Source: Bauldia litoralis
GTDB lineage: Bacteria; Pseudomonadota; Alphaproteobacteria; Rhizobiales; Kaistiaceae
Direction: 5' to 3'
NCBI GenBank assembly: GCA_945882315.1
Contig: CAMCWB010000002.1
Location: 1 to 64,000 of the forward strand
Length of the DNA stretch: 64,000 nucleotides
Positions within the stretch are counted from its first letter, which is position 1. Each line of letters opens with the position of its first letter. Made by a program: the position numbers and the translations under genes. Shown here piece by piece: positions 54,011-64,000 of the stretch. Below the pieces are notes generated by a model. That model did not search any database. It was given only the letters and a program-made list of their open reading frames with translations, and had not been told where the DNA came from.

Positions 54011-55858
54011 CTAGGGCTGCGGCGCCGGCCTTTCCCGCTTTCCGTCTTCCTCCGCCGCCACGACCGCCGTTTCTTCGCTGAGCGGCCGGCTGGCGCGTTT
54101 CGGCGGGGTGAGGGGGGTCGGCGTCGGCTCGGTCTTGAGGATGCCGCGCCCGCCCCAGATGCCTTCGACCTGCTGCAGGCGAAGCCGCTCGGCGTCGCGC
54201 TCGCGGACGCCTTCCATGATCTCGTTCGCTTCGTCCTGCGGCACGCCCAATATGTCGAGCGCCGCCGCGCCGAAGCTCATGGCGCTCTCGAAGGTTTCGC
54301 GGATCTGGTAGTCGACGCCCGCCGCGATGAGGTCGAGCGTATGGCCGCGGTCGAAGGAGCGCACCAGAATCTGGGCGAGCGGGAACTCGGCCTTGATGAG
54401 CTCGACGATCTTGTCGGCTGTCTCGCGCTTGTCGACGCAGACTGCGATGACCTTGGCGGTGCCTGCCCCGGCGGCGCGCAGCACATCCAGCCGCGTGCCG
54501 TCGCCGTAATAGATCTTGAAGCCGAACCGCGCCGCCGCCCGGATCATGTCGGTGTCGTTATCGATGATCGAGACATCGACGCCGCGCGATAGCAGCGGCT
54601 GGCTGACCACCTGTCCGAAGCGGCCGAAGCCGATCAGGAGCGTCGTGCCGGAGAGGCCGTTGGCGAATTCGATCCCCTCGAAGGATTCGCTGCCCGAGCG
54701 GGCGAGGCGGTCGGCAAGAATCGCCAGAAGCGGCGTCACCGCCATCGAGATGATCACCGCCGCGTTCAGCCGGGCCGTGAGCTCGGCGTCAAAAATGCCG
54801 CTGTCGAAGGCCGCCGTGTAGAGCACGAAGGCGAACTCGCCGCCCTGCGCCATGAGGAGGGCGCGATGGATCGCCTCCGGATGCTTCGACCGGAAGAGCC
54901 GGGCGATCAGGTAGATGCCGCCCGACTTGACGATCACGAAGGCCGAGACGATGGCCAGGATCATCGTCCAGTCGCGGAGCACGAGCGAAAGGTCGAGCGA
55001 CATGCCGACGCTGAGAAAAAAGAGGCCGAGCAGCAGCCCGCGGAACGGCTCGATGTCGGCTTCGAGCTGGTGCCGGAAGGTCGATTCCGAGAGAAGCACG
55101 CCGGCGATGAAGGCGCCCATCGCCATCGACAGGCCGCCGAGATCCATGACCAGCGCCGAGCCGAGCACGACGAGGAGCGCCGCCGCGGTCATCACCTCGC
55201 GGGCCTGGGCTGCCGCGAAGATGCGGAAGATCGGGTTGAGGAGATACTTGCTGAAGGTGACCAGGAAGACGATCGCGGCCAGCGCGATCACGACCTCCAG
55301 CCAGCGCGGATTGCCGGTGACCGCGACCTGGGTCGGCGCCAGCAGCGTTGCCGCCACCAAAAGCGGCACGATGGCGAGGTCTTCGAGCAGCAGCACCGAG
55401 ACGATCTTCTGGCCTTGCGGCGCGTTGGTCTCGCCGCGCTCGTCGAGGAGCTGCAGCACGATCGCCGTTGAGGTCATGGTGAAGCCCATGGCCGCGATGA
55501 AGGCCGCCTGCCACGGATAGCCGGCGAGAACGCCGACGCCGGTCAGGAGCGCGCCGCAAAAGGCGATCTGGCTCAAGCCGAGACCGAAGATATCGCGGCG
55601 CAGCGACCAGAGCCGCGACGGCTTCATCTCGAGACCGATGATGAACAGGAGCATCACGACGCCGAGTTCGGCGACGGCCAGGATGTCCCCCGGCTCCTGG
55701 AACAGCCCGAGCCCGAAGGGCCCGATGGCGATGCCGGCGACGAGGTAGCCGAGCACCGAGCCGAGGCCGATGCGCTTGAAGATCGGCACGGCGACGACGC
55801 CGGCGCCGAGCAGGGCGACCGCCGGGATCAGGTCAAATCCGTGTCCCTCGACCGCCAT
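54011..55858 (-). CDS. Kef-type monovalent cation:proton antiporter (CPA2 family)
   Basis: 615 residues. An N-terminal transporter domain of about 12 helices (residues 5-385; GYLVAGIAIGPFGLGLF, LFIIGLEMKPSRLW, GFTMTSTAIVLQLLDERGE) is followed by a cytosolic RCK/TrkA-N domain (about 405-520) with LLIGFGRFGQVVSQ and IDNDTDMIRAAARFG, which binds nucleotide or glutathione adducts in KefB/KefC. Likely exchanges K+ for H+. A charged tail follows. The ATG at 55858 begins shortly before the first helix. Confidence 0.93.
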   Translation of the reverse strand: MAVEGHGFDLIPAVALLGAGVVAVPIFKRIGLGSVLGYLVAGIAIGPFGLGLFQEPGDILAVAELGVVMLLFIIGLEMKPSRLWSLRRDIFGLGLSQIAFCGALLTGVGVLAGYPWQAAFIAAMGFTMTSTAIVLQLLDERGETNAPQGQKIVSVLLLEDLAIVPLLVAATLLAPTQVAVTGNPRWLEVVIALAAIVFLVTFSKYLLNPIFRIFAAAQAREVMTAAALLVVLGSALVMDLGGLSMAMGAFIAGVLLSESTFRHQLEADIEPFRGLLLGLFFLSVGMSLDLSLVLRDWTMILAIVSAFVIVKSGGIYLIARLFRSKHPEAIHRALLMAQGGEFAFVLYTAAFDSGIFDAELTARLNAAVIISMAVTPLLAILADRLARSGSESFEGIEFANGLSGTTLLIGFGRFGQVVSQPLLSRGVDVSIIDNDTDMIRAAARFGFKIYYGDGTRLDVLRAAGAGTAKVIAVCVDKRETADKIVELIKAEFPLAQILVRSFDRGHTLDLIAAGVDYQIRETFESAMSFGAAALDILGVPQDEANEIMEGVRERDAERLRLQQVEGIWGGRGILKTEPTPTPLTPPKRASRPLSEETAVVAAEEDGKRERPAPQP

Positions 55859-55877
55859 CGGCGCCCTTTCGCTAGGT

Positions 55878-57302
55878 CTATGTGGCTGTGCCGCCGACCG
55901 TGATCTGGTCGATCCTGAGCGTCGGCTGGCCGACGCCAACCGGCACGCCCTGGCCGTTCTTGCCGCAGGTGCCGATCCCCGGATCGAGCGCCATGTCGTT
56001 GCCGATCATCTTGATCCGCGTCAAGGCATCCGGTCCGTTGCCGATCAGCATGGCGCCCTTGATCGCGGCGCCGATCTTGCCGTTCTGGACCTTGTAGGCC
56101 TCGGTGCAGGAGAAGACGAACTTGCCCGAGGTGATGTCGACCTGGCCGCCGCCGAAGGAGACGGCATAGATGCCGTTCTTGACCGAAGCGAGGATCTCGG
56201 CCGGGTCGGATTTGCCCGCGAGCATGTAGGTATTGGTCATGCGCGGCATCGGGATATGCGCATAGGATTCGCGGCGGCCGTTGCCGGTCGGCTTCATGCC
56301 CATCAACCGGGCATTCTGCCGGTCCTGCATGTAGCCGACCAGGATGCCGTCCTCGATCAGCGTCGAGCAATTGGTCGGCGTGCCTTCGTCGTCGACCGAA
56401 AGCGAGCCGCGGCGGCCGGCGATCGTGCCGTCATCGACGATCGTCACGCCGGGCGAGGCGACGCGCTGGCCCATCAGGCCGGCGAAGGCGCTTTCCTTCT
56501 TGCGGTTGAAATCGCCCTCCAGCCCGTGGCCGACGGCCTCATGCAGGAGGATGCCCGGCCAGCCCGGGCCGAGCACGATGTCGAAGGTGCCGGCCGGCGC
56601 CGGCTCGGCGGAAAGGTTGACCAGAGCCTGGCGGAACGCCTCGTCGACGGCGCCCTGCCAGACGTCCTCGGTGACGAAACGTCCGAAGCCTTCGCGCCCG
56701 CCGGTGCCGAAGGAACCCGATTCCTGGCGCGAGCCGTCGCCGGCGACGACCGAGACATTGATGCGCACGAGCGGGCGCACGTCGCGGACGAGGGTGCCGT
56801 CGGCGCGCAGGATCTCGACAGTCTGCCAGGAGCCCGCAAGCGAAGCACTGACCTGGCGTACGCGCGGGTCTTTCGCCCGTGCATAGGCGTCGATCGCCTC
56901 GAGAAGCTTGACCTTCTCGGCGAAGCTCGGCGCGCCGAGCGGGTTCTCGTCGCCATAGAGAGCGACATTGGTGCCGCGCGGTGCCGCCGCGTAGGAGCCG
57001 GTATAGCCGCTCTTCACGGCCTGGACGGCATCGGAAGCCCGCTTGATCGCCGCCTCGGAAATCTCGCTCGAATGGGCGTAGCCGGCGGCTTCTCCCGCGA
57101 CGGCGCGCAGGCCGAAGCCCTGGCTGGTGTCGAAGCTTGCCGATTTCAGCCGGCCATTATCGAAGACCAGCCCTTCTGACTGCGAATATTCGAGGAACAG
57201 TTCGCCGTCGTCGGCCCCGTCGAGCGCTTTGGCGACGAGCTGGCGGGCCTGTTCCTGGCCGAGGCCGGAACGATCGAGAAGACTGGCGGGATTGGTGGCC
57301 AC
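55878..57302 (-). CDS. tldD: TldD metalloprotease subunit
   Basis: 474 residues. TldD carries the zinc motif HEAVGH (residues 254-259), followed by GLEGDFNRKKESAF, and with TldE forms the heterodimeric protease whose partner gene pmbA is at 11746. Other signatures: SGSFGTGGREGFGRF, CSTLIEDGILVGYMQD and KNGQGVPVGVGQPTLR. The start used is GTG at 57302 with GAGG seven bases upstream, giving MATNPASLL. It precedes ialB and the cox operon in the arrangement usual for Rhizobiales. Confidence 0.95.
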   Translation of the reverse strand: MATNPASLLDRSGLGQEQARQLVAKALDGADDGELFLEYSQSEGLVFDNGRLKSASFDTSQGFGLRAVAGEAAGYAHSSEISEAAIKRASDAVQAVKSGYTGSYAAAPRGTNVALYGDENPLGAPSFAEKVKLLEAIDAYARAKDPRVRQVSASLAGSWQTVEILRADGTLVRDVRPLVRINVSVVAGDGSRQESGSFGTGGREGFGRFVTEDVWQGAVDEAFRQALVNLSAEPAPAGTFDIVLGPGWPGILLHEAVGHGLEGDFNRKKESAFAGLMGQRVASPGVTIVDDGTIAGRRGSLSVDDEGTPTNCSTLIEDGILVGYMQDRQNARLMGMKPTGNGRRESYAHIPMPRMTNTYMLAGKSDPAEILASVKNGIYAVSFGGGQVDITSGKFVFSCTEAYKVQNGKIGAAIKGAMLIGNGPDALTRIKMIGNDMALDPGIGTCGKNGQGVPVGVGQPTLRIDQITVGGTAT

Positions 57303-57347
57303 GGTACGCCTCGCAAGAGGGAGGAAGGTCTGCCCAATATGGAACTG

Positions 57348-57376
57348 CGGCCTCGCCAATCCAAGGGGCGAGGCCG
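57348..57376. other. Strong hairpin between ialB and tldD
   Basis: CGGCCTCGCC-N9-GGCGAGGCCG is a perfect 10-bp stem just after the ialB stop codon (57394) and before tldD, both read on the minus strand. There is no U-run after it, so it may protect the ialB 3' end or weaken read-through. Confidence 0.55.
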
Positions 57377-57393
57377 GAGGGCAGGGCAGTCCG

Positions 57394-58128
57394 CTACGGC
57401 AGGGCGTCGAATCCCGGGCCGAAGCCGGCGAGCGAGATCGGGATGCCGATCCCTTCCTCGGGCGTCTGCGAGATGATGAAGGTCGCGGTCGTTCCGGTGC
57501 GCAGCGTGGTCAGGAGCGTATCGCTCAGGATGACCTCGGCGACGCAGCCGTTCGGCAGGCAGCGGACGAAGCCCGCCCGGCCCATGTCGGTCTGGTCGAT
57601 GCGCAGGCCGAGGCCGGAGGGCAGGAGGACGCCGAGCGGCGCCAGGATGCGCATGATGCGCGCCTGCCGGTCGGCGGTCTTCAGGATGATCACCGTCAGC
57701 CCGACATTGTCGCGGTCTTCCGCCGTCACGAACTGCATGAGCACGCATTGCTCGCTCTGCGACCCGGCCGGGGTGTCGCAGCGAATCTGCCAGTCGCCAT
57801 GGGTCGAGCGCACGGCCGGCTCGCCGGCGGCAGGCGGCACGGCAGCGACCACGGCGTCCGGGACATCGACCGTCGGTTCGCCTGTTGCGGGCGGGGGCGG
57901 CGCGATCTCCGTCTGGCGGCCGCCGGCCGGTTCCGGCTCGGACAGGACCTCGGTGACCTGCGGGTCGCGCGATCCAAATACGCCCATCGAATAGAGGACG
58001 ACGGCGACGCCGATGCCGATCGCCAGAACGGAGGCCACGATCGCCAGGATCGGGATTAGCGGACTGCGGCGTTCGGGCTCGTATTCGTACTCGTCGTCCA
58101 AGTCTTCTTGGTCTTGCCGATATGTCAA
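57394..58128 (-). CDS. Invasion-associated locus B (IalB) family protein
   Basis: About 244 residues. An acidic N-terminal cytoplasmic stretch (DQEDLDDEYEYEPERR) is followed by one transmembrane helix (LIPILAIVASVLAIGIGVAVVLY), a Pro-rich linker and the IalB domain (THGDWQIRCDTPAGSQSEQC to the C-terminus) with paired cysteines (FVRCLPNGCVAEV). The family is periplasmic and linked to host-cell invasion in Bartonella, but it is general in Rhizobiales. The start is uncertain: TTG at 58128 is chosen because upstream codons do not look coding. Confidence 0.82.
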   Translation of the reverse strand: MTYRQDQEDLDDEYEYEPERRSPLIPILAIVASVLAIGIGVAVVLYSMGVFGSRDPQVTEVLSEPEPAGGRQTEIAPPPPATGEPTVDVPDAVVAAVPPAAGEPAVRSTHGDWQIRCDTPAGSQSEQCVLMQFVTAEDRDNVGLTVIILKTADRQARIMRILAPLGVLLPSGLGLRIDQTDMGRAGFVRCLPNGCVAEVILSDTLLTTLRTGTTATFIISQTPEEGIGIPISLAGFGPGFDALP

Positions 58129-58583
58129 GGCGATAGCCTGTCTGGATGATGTTGGCGCGAAAAGAGGGCAAGCGCGCCCCGTCGTCAACCTGCCCCGTCG
58201 AACTGTTCCGTTTCGCGCCGGCCCGGCATCGCGAATCGGATAAACCGAATCCCGGCAACGGTTTCTTGCGGATCGGACATGCCGGAGGCGAATCGACCCC
58301 CTGAATATCTGCATCCTGCACCAAACTCGCGGCGCGGAAAATCGGGGAAAATCATGGCCGGATTCTGCCGCTTTGCAGCATGAAGCGGCGCGATTTGCCG
58401 CACGGAACGGGACGTTCCTCCATTGCGACCAAAATGAGCTTGTGGTTTCTCGGCCTCGCCGAGTCTATCAATTCTAAAAAGCCGCATGGCCGTCCGCCGA
58501 TCCGGGCATATAATCGGACAGCCTGGCCGGCCATAGGGCATTGATTGATGTGCGGGATTCGGGGGAAGGGAAGGGTACCGAAA
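58129..58583. promoter_or_regulatory. Divergent intergenic region, ialB / cox operon
   Basis: This 455-base gap has no convincing gene. A perfect TATAAT lies at 58509-58514 on the plus strand, about 70 bases before coxB, without a good -35. A short hairpin CTCGGC-CTC-GCCGAG lies at 58449-58463. A TTGACA-like stretch near 58123-58128 (minus strand) overlaps the presumed ialB start and is probably chance. Confidence 0.5.
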
Positions 58584-59477
58584 GTGACCAGGGCGACGAT
58601 GCGCGGTGTGATGGCGATCCTGAGCGGCGCCGGCTTTGGCCTTTGCGGCGGTGCGGCCCTCGCGGCCCAGCCGCAGCCGTGGCAGATGGGACTTCAGCCG
58701 GCGGCATCGCCGATCATGGAGATGATCCACAGCTTCAATAACGGCGTCATGATCATCATGACCCTCGTCACGCTCTTCGTGCTCGCTTTGCTTCTCTATT
58801 GCATCGTCCGCTTCAATGCGAAGTCGAACCCGGTGCCGTCGCGGACGAGCCACAACACGCTCATCGAAGTCCTGTGGACGGTCGTGCCGATCCTGATCCT
58901 GGTCGGCATCGCGGTGCCGTCCTTCGCGCTGCTTTTCGCCGAGCATGATCCGGCGCGCGCCATTCCGGGCTTCAACCCGGCGACCGATCGCCAGATGACC
59001 ATCAAGGCGACCGGCAGCCAGTGGTACTGGACCTACGAATATGTCGACAGCGACGGGCTGTCCTTCGATTCGCTGATGCTGAACGAAACCGACCGCGCCG
59101 CCGATCCGAATGCCGGTCCGCGCCTGCTCGCCGTCGACAACGAACTGGTCGTTCCGACCGGCACCGTCGTCAACATGCAGGTCATCGGCGCCGACGTCAT
59201 CCACGCCTTCGCCGTGCCGGCTTTCGGCGTCAAGATCGACGCCATTCCCGGCCGCCTGAACACGACCTGGTTCCGGGTCGACGCCGAGGGCATGTATTAC
59301 GGCCAGTGCTCCGAGCTTTGCGGCCGCGACCACGCCTTCATGCCGATCGCCGTCCGCGCCGTTGCGCCGGCGACGTTCGACGCCTGGGTTGCGGTGGCCA
59401 AGACCGACCTTCCCGGCGCCTACCAGATGCTTGCGGCGGCGGAAGCCGACGCAAAGCTCAAGGTCGCCGGCAAGTAA
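58584..59477 (+). CDS. coxB: Cytochrome c oxidase subunit II
   Basis: 297 residues from the GTG at 58584, with AAGGG eight bases upstream; a start at ATG 58602 is also possible. A signal peptide is followed by two membrane helices (GVMIIMTLVTLFVLALLLYC and LIEVLWTVVPILILVGIAV) and the periplasmic CuA domain: GSQWYWTYEY, then HAFAVPAFGVKIDAIPGR and the copper ligands in GQCSELCGRDHAFM. It accepts electrons from cytochrome c. First gene of the cox operon. Confidence 0.96.
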   Translation: MTRATMRGVMAILSGAGFGLCGGAALAAQPQPWQMGLQPAASPIMEMIHSFNNGVMIIMTLVTLFVLALLLYCIVRFNAKSNPVPSRTSHNTLIEVLWTVVPILILVGIAVPSFALLFAEHDPARAIPGFNPATDRQMTIKATGSQWYWTYEYVDSDGLSFDSLMLNETDRAADPNAGPRLLAVDNELVVPTGTVVNMQVIGADVIHAFAVPAFGVKIDAIPGRLNTTWFRVDAEGMYYGQCSELCGRDHAFMPIAVRAVAPATFDAWVAVAKTDLPGAYQMLAAAEADAKLKVAGK

Positions 59478-59499
59478 GCGGTCGCTGCTGCTGATTTGA

Positions 59500-61176
<1,677 letters not shown>

Positions 61177-61181
61177 TCGAC

Positions 61182-61198
61182 GGGGCGCTTTGCGCCCC
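61182..61198. other. Hairpin between coxA and ctaB
   Basis: GGGGCGC-TTT-GCGCCCC is a perfect 7-bp stem followed by TTCACC. Without a U-run it is unlikely to end transcription fully, but it could lower or stabilise expression of the assembly genes relative to coxBA. Confidence 0.55.
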
Positions 61199-61224
61199 TT
61201 CACCGATCACGGGCCGGAGTTTCA

Positions 61225-62151
61225 ATGGCTTATTTCGACCGCAGCGATATTGAGACGGGGCTAGGGGACGATCCGGTCCTCTTCGGCGCCGTTGGCGATT
61301 ACATCACGTTGCTCAAGCCGCGCGTCATGTCGCTGGTCATCTTCACGGCTTTTGTCGGGCTGGTGATCGCGCCGGTCGATATCCACCCGGTGATCGGCTT
61401 CACCGCGCTCCTCTGCATCTCGGTCGGGGCAGGGGCCGCCGGTGCGCTCAACATGTGGTACGACGCCGACATCGATCGGATCATGCAGCGCACCCGCATG
61501 CGCCCGATTCCCGCCGGCCGCATCCCGGCGGGCGAGGCGCTGACCTTCGGCACCGTCCTGTCGATCGGTTCGGTCGCCGTGCTCGGCCTCCTGGTCAACT
61601 GGGTCGCCGCCGGCCTGCTCGCCTTCACGATCTTCTTCTACGTCGTCATCTACACGATGTGGCTGAAGCGCCTGACGCCGCAGAACATCGTCATCGGCGG
61701 CGCCGCCGGCGCATTGCCCCCGGTCGTAGGCTGGGCCGCGGCGACGGGCAGCGTCTCGCTCGAAAGCCTCGTCCTCTTCCTCATCATCTTCCTGTGGACG
61801 CCGCCGCATTTCTGGGCCCTGTCGCTCTACAAGGCCGATGACTATGCCAAGGCCGGGGTGCCGATGCTGCCGGTTGTCGCCGGCCATCACGAGACGCGCC
61901 GCCAGATCGTCATCTATTCGGTCATCCTGGCGCTGTCCGGGCTGCTGCCGACGCTGGTCGGCATGGCGTCGATCACCTATGGCGTCATCGCCGCCGCCCT
62001 CGGCGCCATCTTCGTCGCGCTTGCGATCCGTGTTTACCGCATGGACAATCACGACACCTTCATGCGCCCGGCGCGGCAGCTCTTCGCTTATTCGCTTCTC
62101 TATCTGCTTCTCCTGTTCCTCCTGCTTCTCGCCGAGCGGGGCGTTCAGTGA
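61225..62151 (+). CDS. ctaB: Protoheme IX farnesyltransferase (haem O synthase)
   Basis: 308-residue membrane enzyme of the UbiA superfamily that converts haem B to haem O for the aa3 oxidase. The diphosphate motif is [20 protein letters not shown] (from about residue 76), with a second motif around [18 protein letters not shown] and [11 protein letters not shown] typical of COX10. Eight or nine hydrophobic helices. Its stop overlaps a GTG that could start the next small gene. Confidence 0.96.
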   Translation: MAYFDRSDIETGLGDDPVLFGAVGDYITLLKPRVMSLVIFTAFVGLVIAPVDIHPVIGFTALLCISVGAGAAGALNMWYDADIDRIMQRTRMRPIPAGRIPAGEALTFGTVLSIGSVAVLGLLVNWVAAGLLAFTIFFYVVIYTMWLKRLTPQNIVIGGAAGALPPVVGWAAATGSVSLESLVLFLIIFLWTPPHFWALSLYKADDYAKAGVPMLPVVAGHHETRRQIVIYSVILALSGLLPTLVGMASITYGVIAAALGAIFVALAIRVYRMDNHDTFMRPARQLFAYSLLYLLLLFLLLLAERGVQ

Positions 62152-62168
62152 CCGGGAGCGTTGTCGTC

Positions 62169-62327
62169 ATGAATGAAGAAGACGGGATCCGCCCGACCGA
62201 GGAACAGCGCCGCCGCCAGAAGGCGCGTTCCGTCGCCATCGCCGTGGTGCTCGCCGTGCTGGTCGCGCTTTTCTACCTCGTGACCATCGTCAAGCTCGGT
62301 CCGGGCATCTTGAACCGGCCGCTGTGA
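62169..62327 (+). CDS. coxF: CoxF-like small membrane protein
   Basis: 52 residues: MNEEDGIRPTEEQRRRQKAR is a charged cytoplasmic head, followed by one transmembrane helix (SVAIAVVLAVLVALFYLVTI) and a short tail VKLGPGILNRPL. This is the pattern of the CoxF protein placed between ctaB and ctaG in rhizobial cox operons; its role in assembly is not known. Starts at ATG 62169 after GGGAG; a GTG at 62148 overlapping the ctaB stop would add 7 residues. Confidence 0.85.
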   Translation: MNEEDGIRPTEEQRRRQKARSVAIAVVLAVLVALFYLVTIVKLGPGILNRPL

Positions 62328-62334
62328 GGAACCG

Positions 62335-62937
62335 ATGAGCGGCGAGACCAGCCCTTCGTCGAAATCGCGCGTCGGCATCACTGCCGCGGCCTGCGCGGTG
62401 TTCGTCGTCGGCATGGTCGGCATGTCCTTCGCCGCCGTCCCGCTCTACCGCATGTTCTGCCAGGTGACCGGCTTCGGCGGCACGCCGCTCCGCGCCGACA
62501 GCGCGCCGGAGGGCTCGATCGACCGCGAGGTCACCGTCCGCTTCGATACCAATATCGGCAACGGCCTCGGCTGGAGCTTCCGGCCCGTCGAGCGGCAGAT
62601 CAGGCTGCGGGTCGGCGAAGTCGCCGAAGTCGCCTTCATCGTCGAGAATCGCGGCCGCACGACCTCGACCGCCACGGCGACCTTCAACGTCACCCCGGAA
62701 GTCACCGGCGCCTATTTCAACAAGCTCGCCTGCTTCTGCTTCTCCGAGCAGACGCTGGCGCCCGGCGAGCGCGTCGAGATGCCCGTCCAGTTCTTCGTCG
62801 ATCCGGCGATCGCCGAGGACAAGGACCTGAACTATATCGACGCGATCACGCTGTCCTACACCTTCTATCCCGCCAGGGAGCCGGCAAAGCCGCTCGCAGC
62901 TCTTGCCGCGCCCGCAACGGGAAGCAATCCGCTATGA
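62335..62937 (+). CDS. ctaG: Cytochrome c oxidase assembly protein CtaG (Cox11)
   Basis: 200 residues. One N-terminal membrane helix (GITAAACAVFVVGMVGMSFAA) precedes a periplasmic immunoglobulin-like domain with AAVPLYRMFCQVTGFGGT and the copper-binding KLACFCFSEQTLAPGE motif. Delivers Cu(I) to the CuB site of subunit I. It begins 7 bases after coxF. Confidence 0.97.
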   Translation: MSGETSPSSKSRVGITAAACAVFVVGMVGMSFAAVPLYRMFCQVTGFGGTPLRADSAPEGSIDREVTVRFDTNIGNGLGWSFRPVERQIRLRVGEVAEVAFIVENRGRTTSTATATFNVTPEVTGAYFNKLACFCFSEQTLAPGERVEMPVQFFVDPAIAEDKDLNYIDAITLSYTFYPAREPAKPLAALAAPATGSNPL

Positions 62938-62991
62938 CCAAACTTGAGGCCGCGTCCCGCCAGGGCGCCGAAGCTTTCCAGGAGCATCGAA

Positions 62992-63825
62992 ATGGCTGAG
63001 GCACACGCCAAGCATCACGACTACCACCTCGTCGATCCGAGCCCGTGGCCGGCCATGGGAGCGCTTTCGGCGTTCGTGTTGGCGCTCGGCGCCATCGGCT
63101 ATATGCACGGAGCGACGGCTCTCTGGCTGGTCCCCGGCTTCCTCGGCGTTTTCTACACGATGTTCGCCTGGTGGAGCGACGTCATCCGCGAGTCGGCGAC
63201 CCATCACACCCGCGTCGTTCAGCTCCATCTCCGCTACGGCATGATCCTCTTCATCGCCTCGGAAGTGATGTTCTTCGTCGCCTGGTTCTGGGCCTTCTTC
63301 GATGGCAGCCTCGCGGTCGACGACCCGATCCAGGTCACCCGCTTTGCCTTCACCGGCGGTCATTGGCCGCCCGCGGGCATCGAGGTCTTCGATCCCTGGC
63401 ACCTGCCGCTCCTCAACACGCTGATCCTGCTGACCTCGGGCACGACCGTCACCTGGGCGCACCATTCGCTCCTGCACAACGACCGTAAGGGCCTGCTCTG
63501 GGGCCTGACGCTGACCGTCGTCCTCGGCCTGATCTTCACCTGCGTCCAGGCCTATGAATATGCCCATGCGCCGTTCTCCTTCGGCGGCTCGATCTTCGGG
63601 GCGACCTTCTTCATGGCGACCGGCTTCCACGGTTTTCACGTCATCGTCGGCACGATCTTCCTGTTCATCTGCCTGATCCGGGCCTATCGCGGCGAGTTCA
63701 CGTCCGAGCAGCATTTCGGCTTCGAGGCGGCCGCCTGGTACTGGCATTTCGTCGACGTGGTCTGGCTGTTCCTCTTCGTCTGCGTCTACATCTGGGGCGG
63801 CTGGGGCGCACCCATCCACGGATAG
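62992..63825 (+). CDS. coxC: Cytochrome c oxidase subunit III
   Basis: 277 residues, seven membrane helices. Recognised by [20 protein letters not shown] at the N-terminus, [40 protein letters not shown] and [20 protein letters not shown], plus [20 protein letters not shown]. Stabilises the oxidase and proton uptake by subunit I. AGGAG lies 8 bases before the ATG at 62992. A short interval (62938-62991) holds no gene. Confidence 0.97.
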   Translation: MAEAHAKHHDYHLVDPSPWPAMGALSAFVLALGAIGYMHGATALWLVPGFLGVFYTMFAWWSDVIRESATHHTRVVQLHLRYGMILFIASEVMFFVAWFWAFFDGSLAVDDPIQVTRFAFTGGHWPPAGIEVFDPWHLPLLNTLILLTSGTTVTWAHHSLLHNDRKGLLWGLTLTVVLGLIFTCVQAYEYAHAPFSFGGSIFGATFFMATGFHGFHVIVGTIFLFICLIRAYRGEFTSEQHFGFEAAAWYWHFVDVVWLFLFVCVYIWGGWGAPIHG

Positions 63826-63830
63826 GCACG

Positions 63831-64000
63831 TTGACCGGAAGACAGGATCAGGCCCTCTACCCGCCGCTGCCGGCGACCACCACCGGCTTGCGCGGGCGCT
63901 GTCCGCGCTGCGGTGAGGGGCGTCTCTTCTCCGGTCTTCTCGGCCTTGCGCCGCGCTGCCAGGCCTGCGGGCTAGATTTCGACTTCAGCGATGCCGGCGA
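63831..64000 (+). CDS. DUF983 family protein (5' part, cut by window edge)
   Basis: 56 codons from a TTG at 63831. The sequence contains GLRGRCPRCGEGRLFSGLLG and APRCQACGLDFDFSDAG, a pair of CxxC motifs that open DUF983 proteins before their two membrane helices. Members lie after coxC in Rhizobiales oxidase operons and are thought to be membrane-bound, with unknown role. The helices lie beyond the window. Confidence 0.85.
   Translation, partial: MTGRQDQALYPPLPATTTGLRGRCPRCGEGRLFSGLLGLAPRCQACGLDFDFSDAG

Noticed and set aside
58123-58128. A TTGACA hexamer on the minus strand as an ialB promoter
   Set aside because: It overlaps the presumed start codon and has no -10 in a useful place.
62938-62991. 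Possible small ORF between ctaG and coxC
   Set aside because: The ATG at 62935 overlaps the ctaG end and gives about 20 codons with no conserved features; it is just the leader of coxC.

Overview
The window is a dense, GC-rich chromosomal segment of an alphaproteobacterium, almost certainly a member of the order Hyphomicrobiales (Rhizobiales). The evidence is the set of lineage-typical gene neighbourhoods: tldD - ialB - coxB - coxA - ctaB - coxF - ctaG - coxC - DUF983, the lipid A/Kdo block cysQ - DUF4170 - DUF374 acyltransferase - waaA - lpxK - DUF2093, the RibBX-type riboflavin enzyme, and short palindromic repeats of the kind common in rhizobial genomes. I cannot name the genus. No rRNA, tRNA, phage, transposase, CRISPR or recognisable defence system was seen, so this is essentially core genome with a few accessory patches.

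Layout. 0-2.6 kb: 5' part of groES with a clear sigma-70 promoter and a CIRCE operator, an exported hypothetical protein, and an NtrC-type response regulator. 2.7-10.2 kb (mostly plus): HAD hydrolase, ribF, a lipoprotein, tadA (minus), a pseudouridine synthase, rsmD and a pair of M16 peptidases (one catalytic, one not). 10.2-11.6 kb: a MATE exporter. 11.7-17.5 kb: pmbA/tldE, a CysQ-like phosphatase and the Kdo/lipid A genes, including a DUF4170 gene broken by an in-frame amber codon. 17.6-25.8 kb: a large AsmA-family protein (apparently with a CTG start), mutL, purD, ubiA and a DUF6101-like protein.

25.9-31.4 kb is the most catabolic-looking part: an FAD-linked 2-hydroxyacid dehydrogenase divergent from a D-isomer 2-hydroxyacid dehydrogenase, an unassigned thiamine-diphosphate enzyme and a beta-propeller lactonase-like protein. 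31.5-33.2 kb is an ECF sigma factor, its membrane anti-sigma and a small secreted protein. 33.4-38.2 kb carries fabI, a histidine phosphatase, a Tat-exported dienelactone hydrolase-like protein, aroC and ribBX. 38.2-50.5 kb (minus) holds an apparently frameshifted LPG-synthase-like membrane protein, two RNA methyltransferases (RlmD/TrmA-like and TlyA), a copper-delivery group (SCO, PCuAC, DUF2946) with a 45-codon possibly leaderless ORF, an MFS transporter, dxs, xseB, a histone-deacetylase-fold amidohydrolase, an enoyl-CoA hydratase and a large acyl-CoA dehydrogenase. 50.5-57.3 kb has a Sua5/TsaC protein, a DnaJ-type cochaperone, a surface-antigen lipoprotein, pdxH, a Kef-type antiporter and tldD. 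The window ends with ialB and the aa3-type cytochrome c oxidase operon.

Functional links inside the window: TldD and TldE (PmbA) are both present but about 43 kb apart. SCO and PCuAC can supply copper to the CuA centre of the CoxB encoded 16 kb away, while CtaG and CtaB serve the CuB and haem sites of CoxA. The least ordinary observations are two lesions (amber in DUF4170, one-base shift in the LPG-synthase-like gene), the CTG start, the leaderless-looking small ORF, two copies of a composite palindromic repeat (one carrying an extra hairpin insert), and convergent gene pairs whose stop codons overlap.
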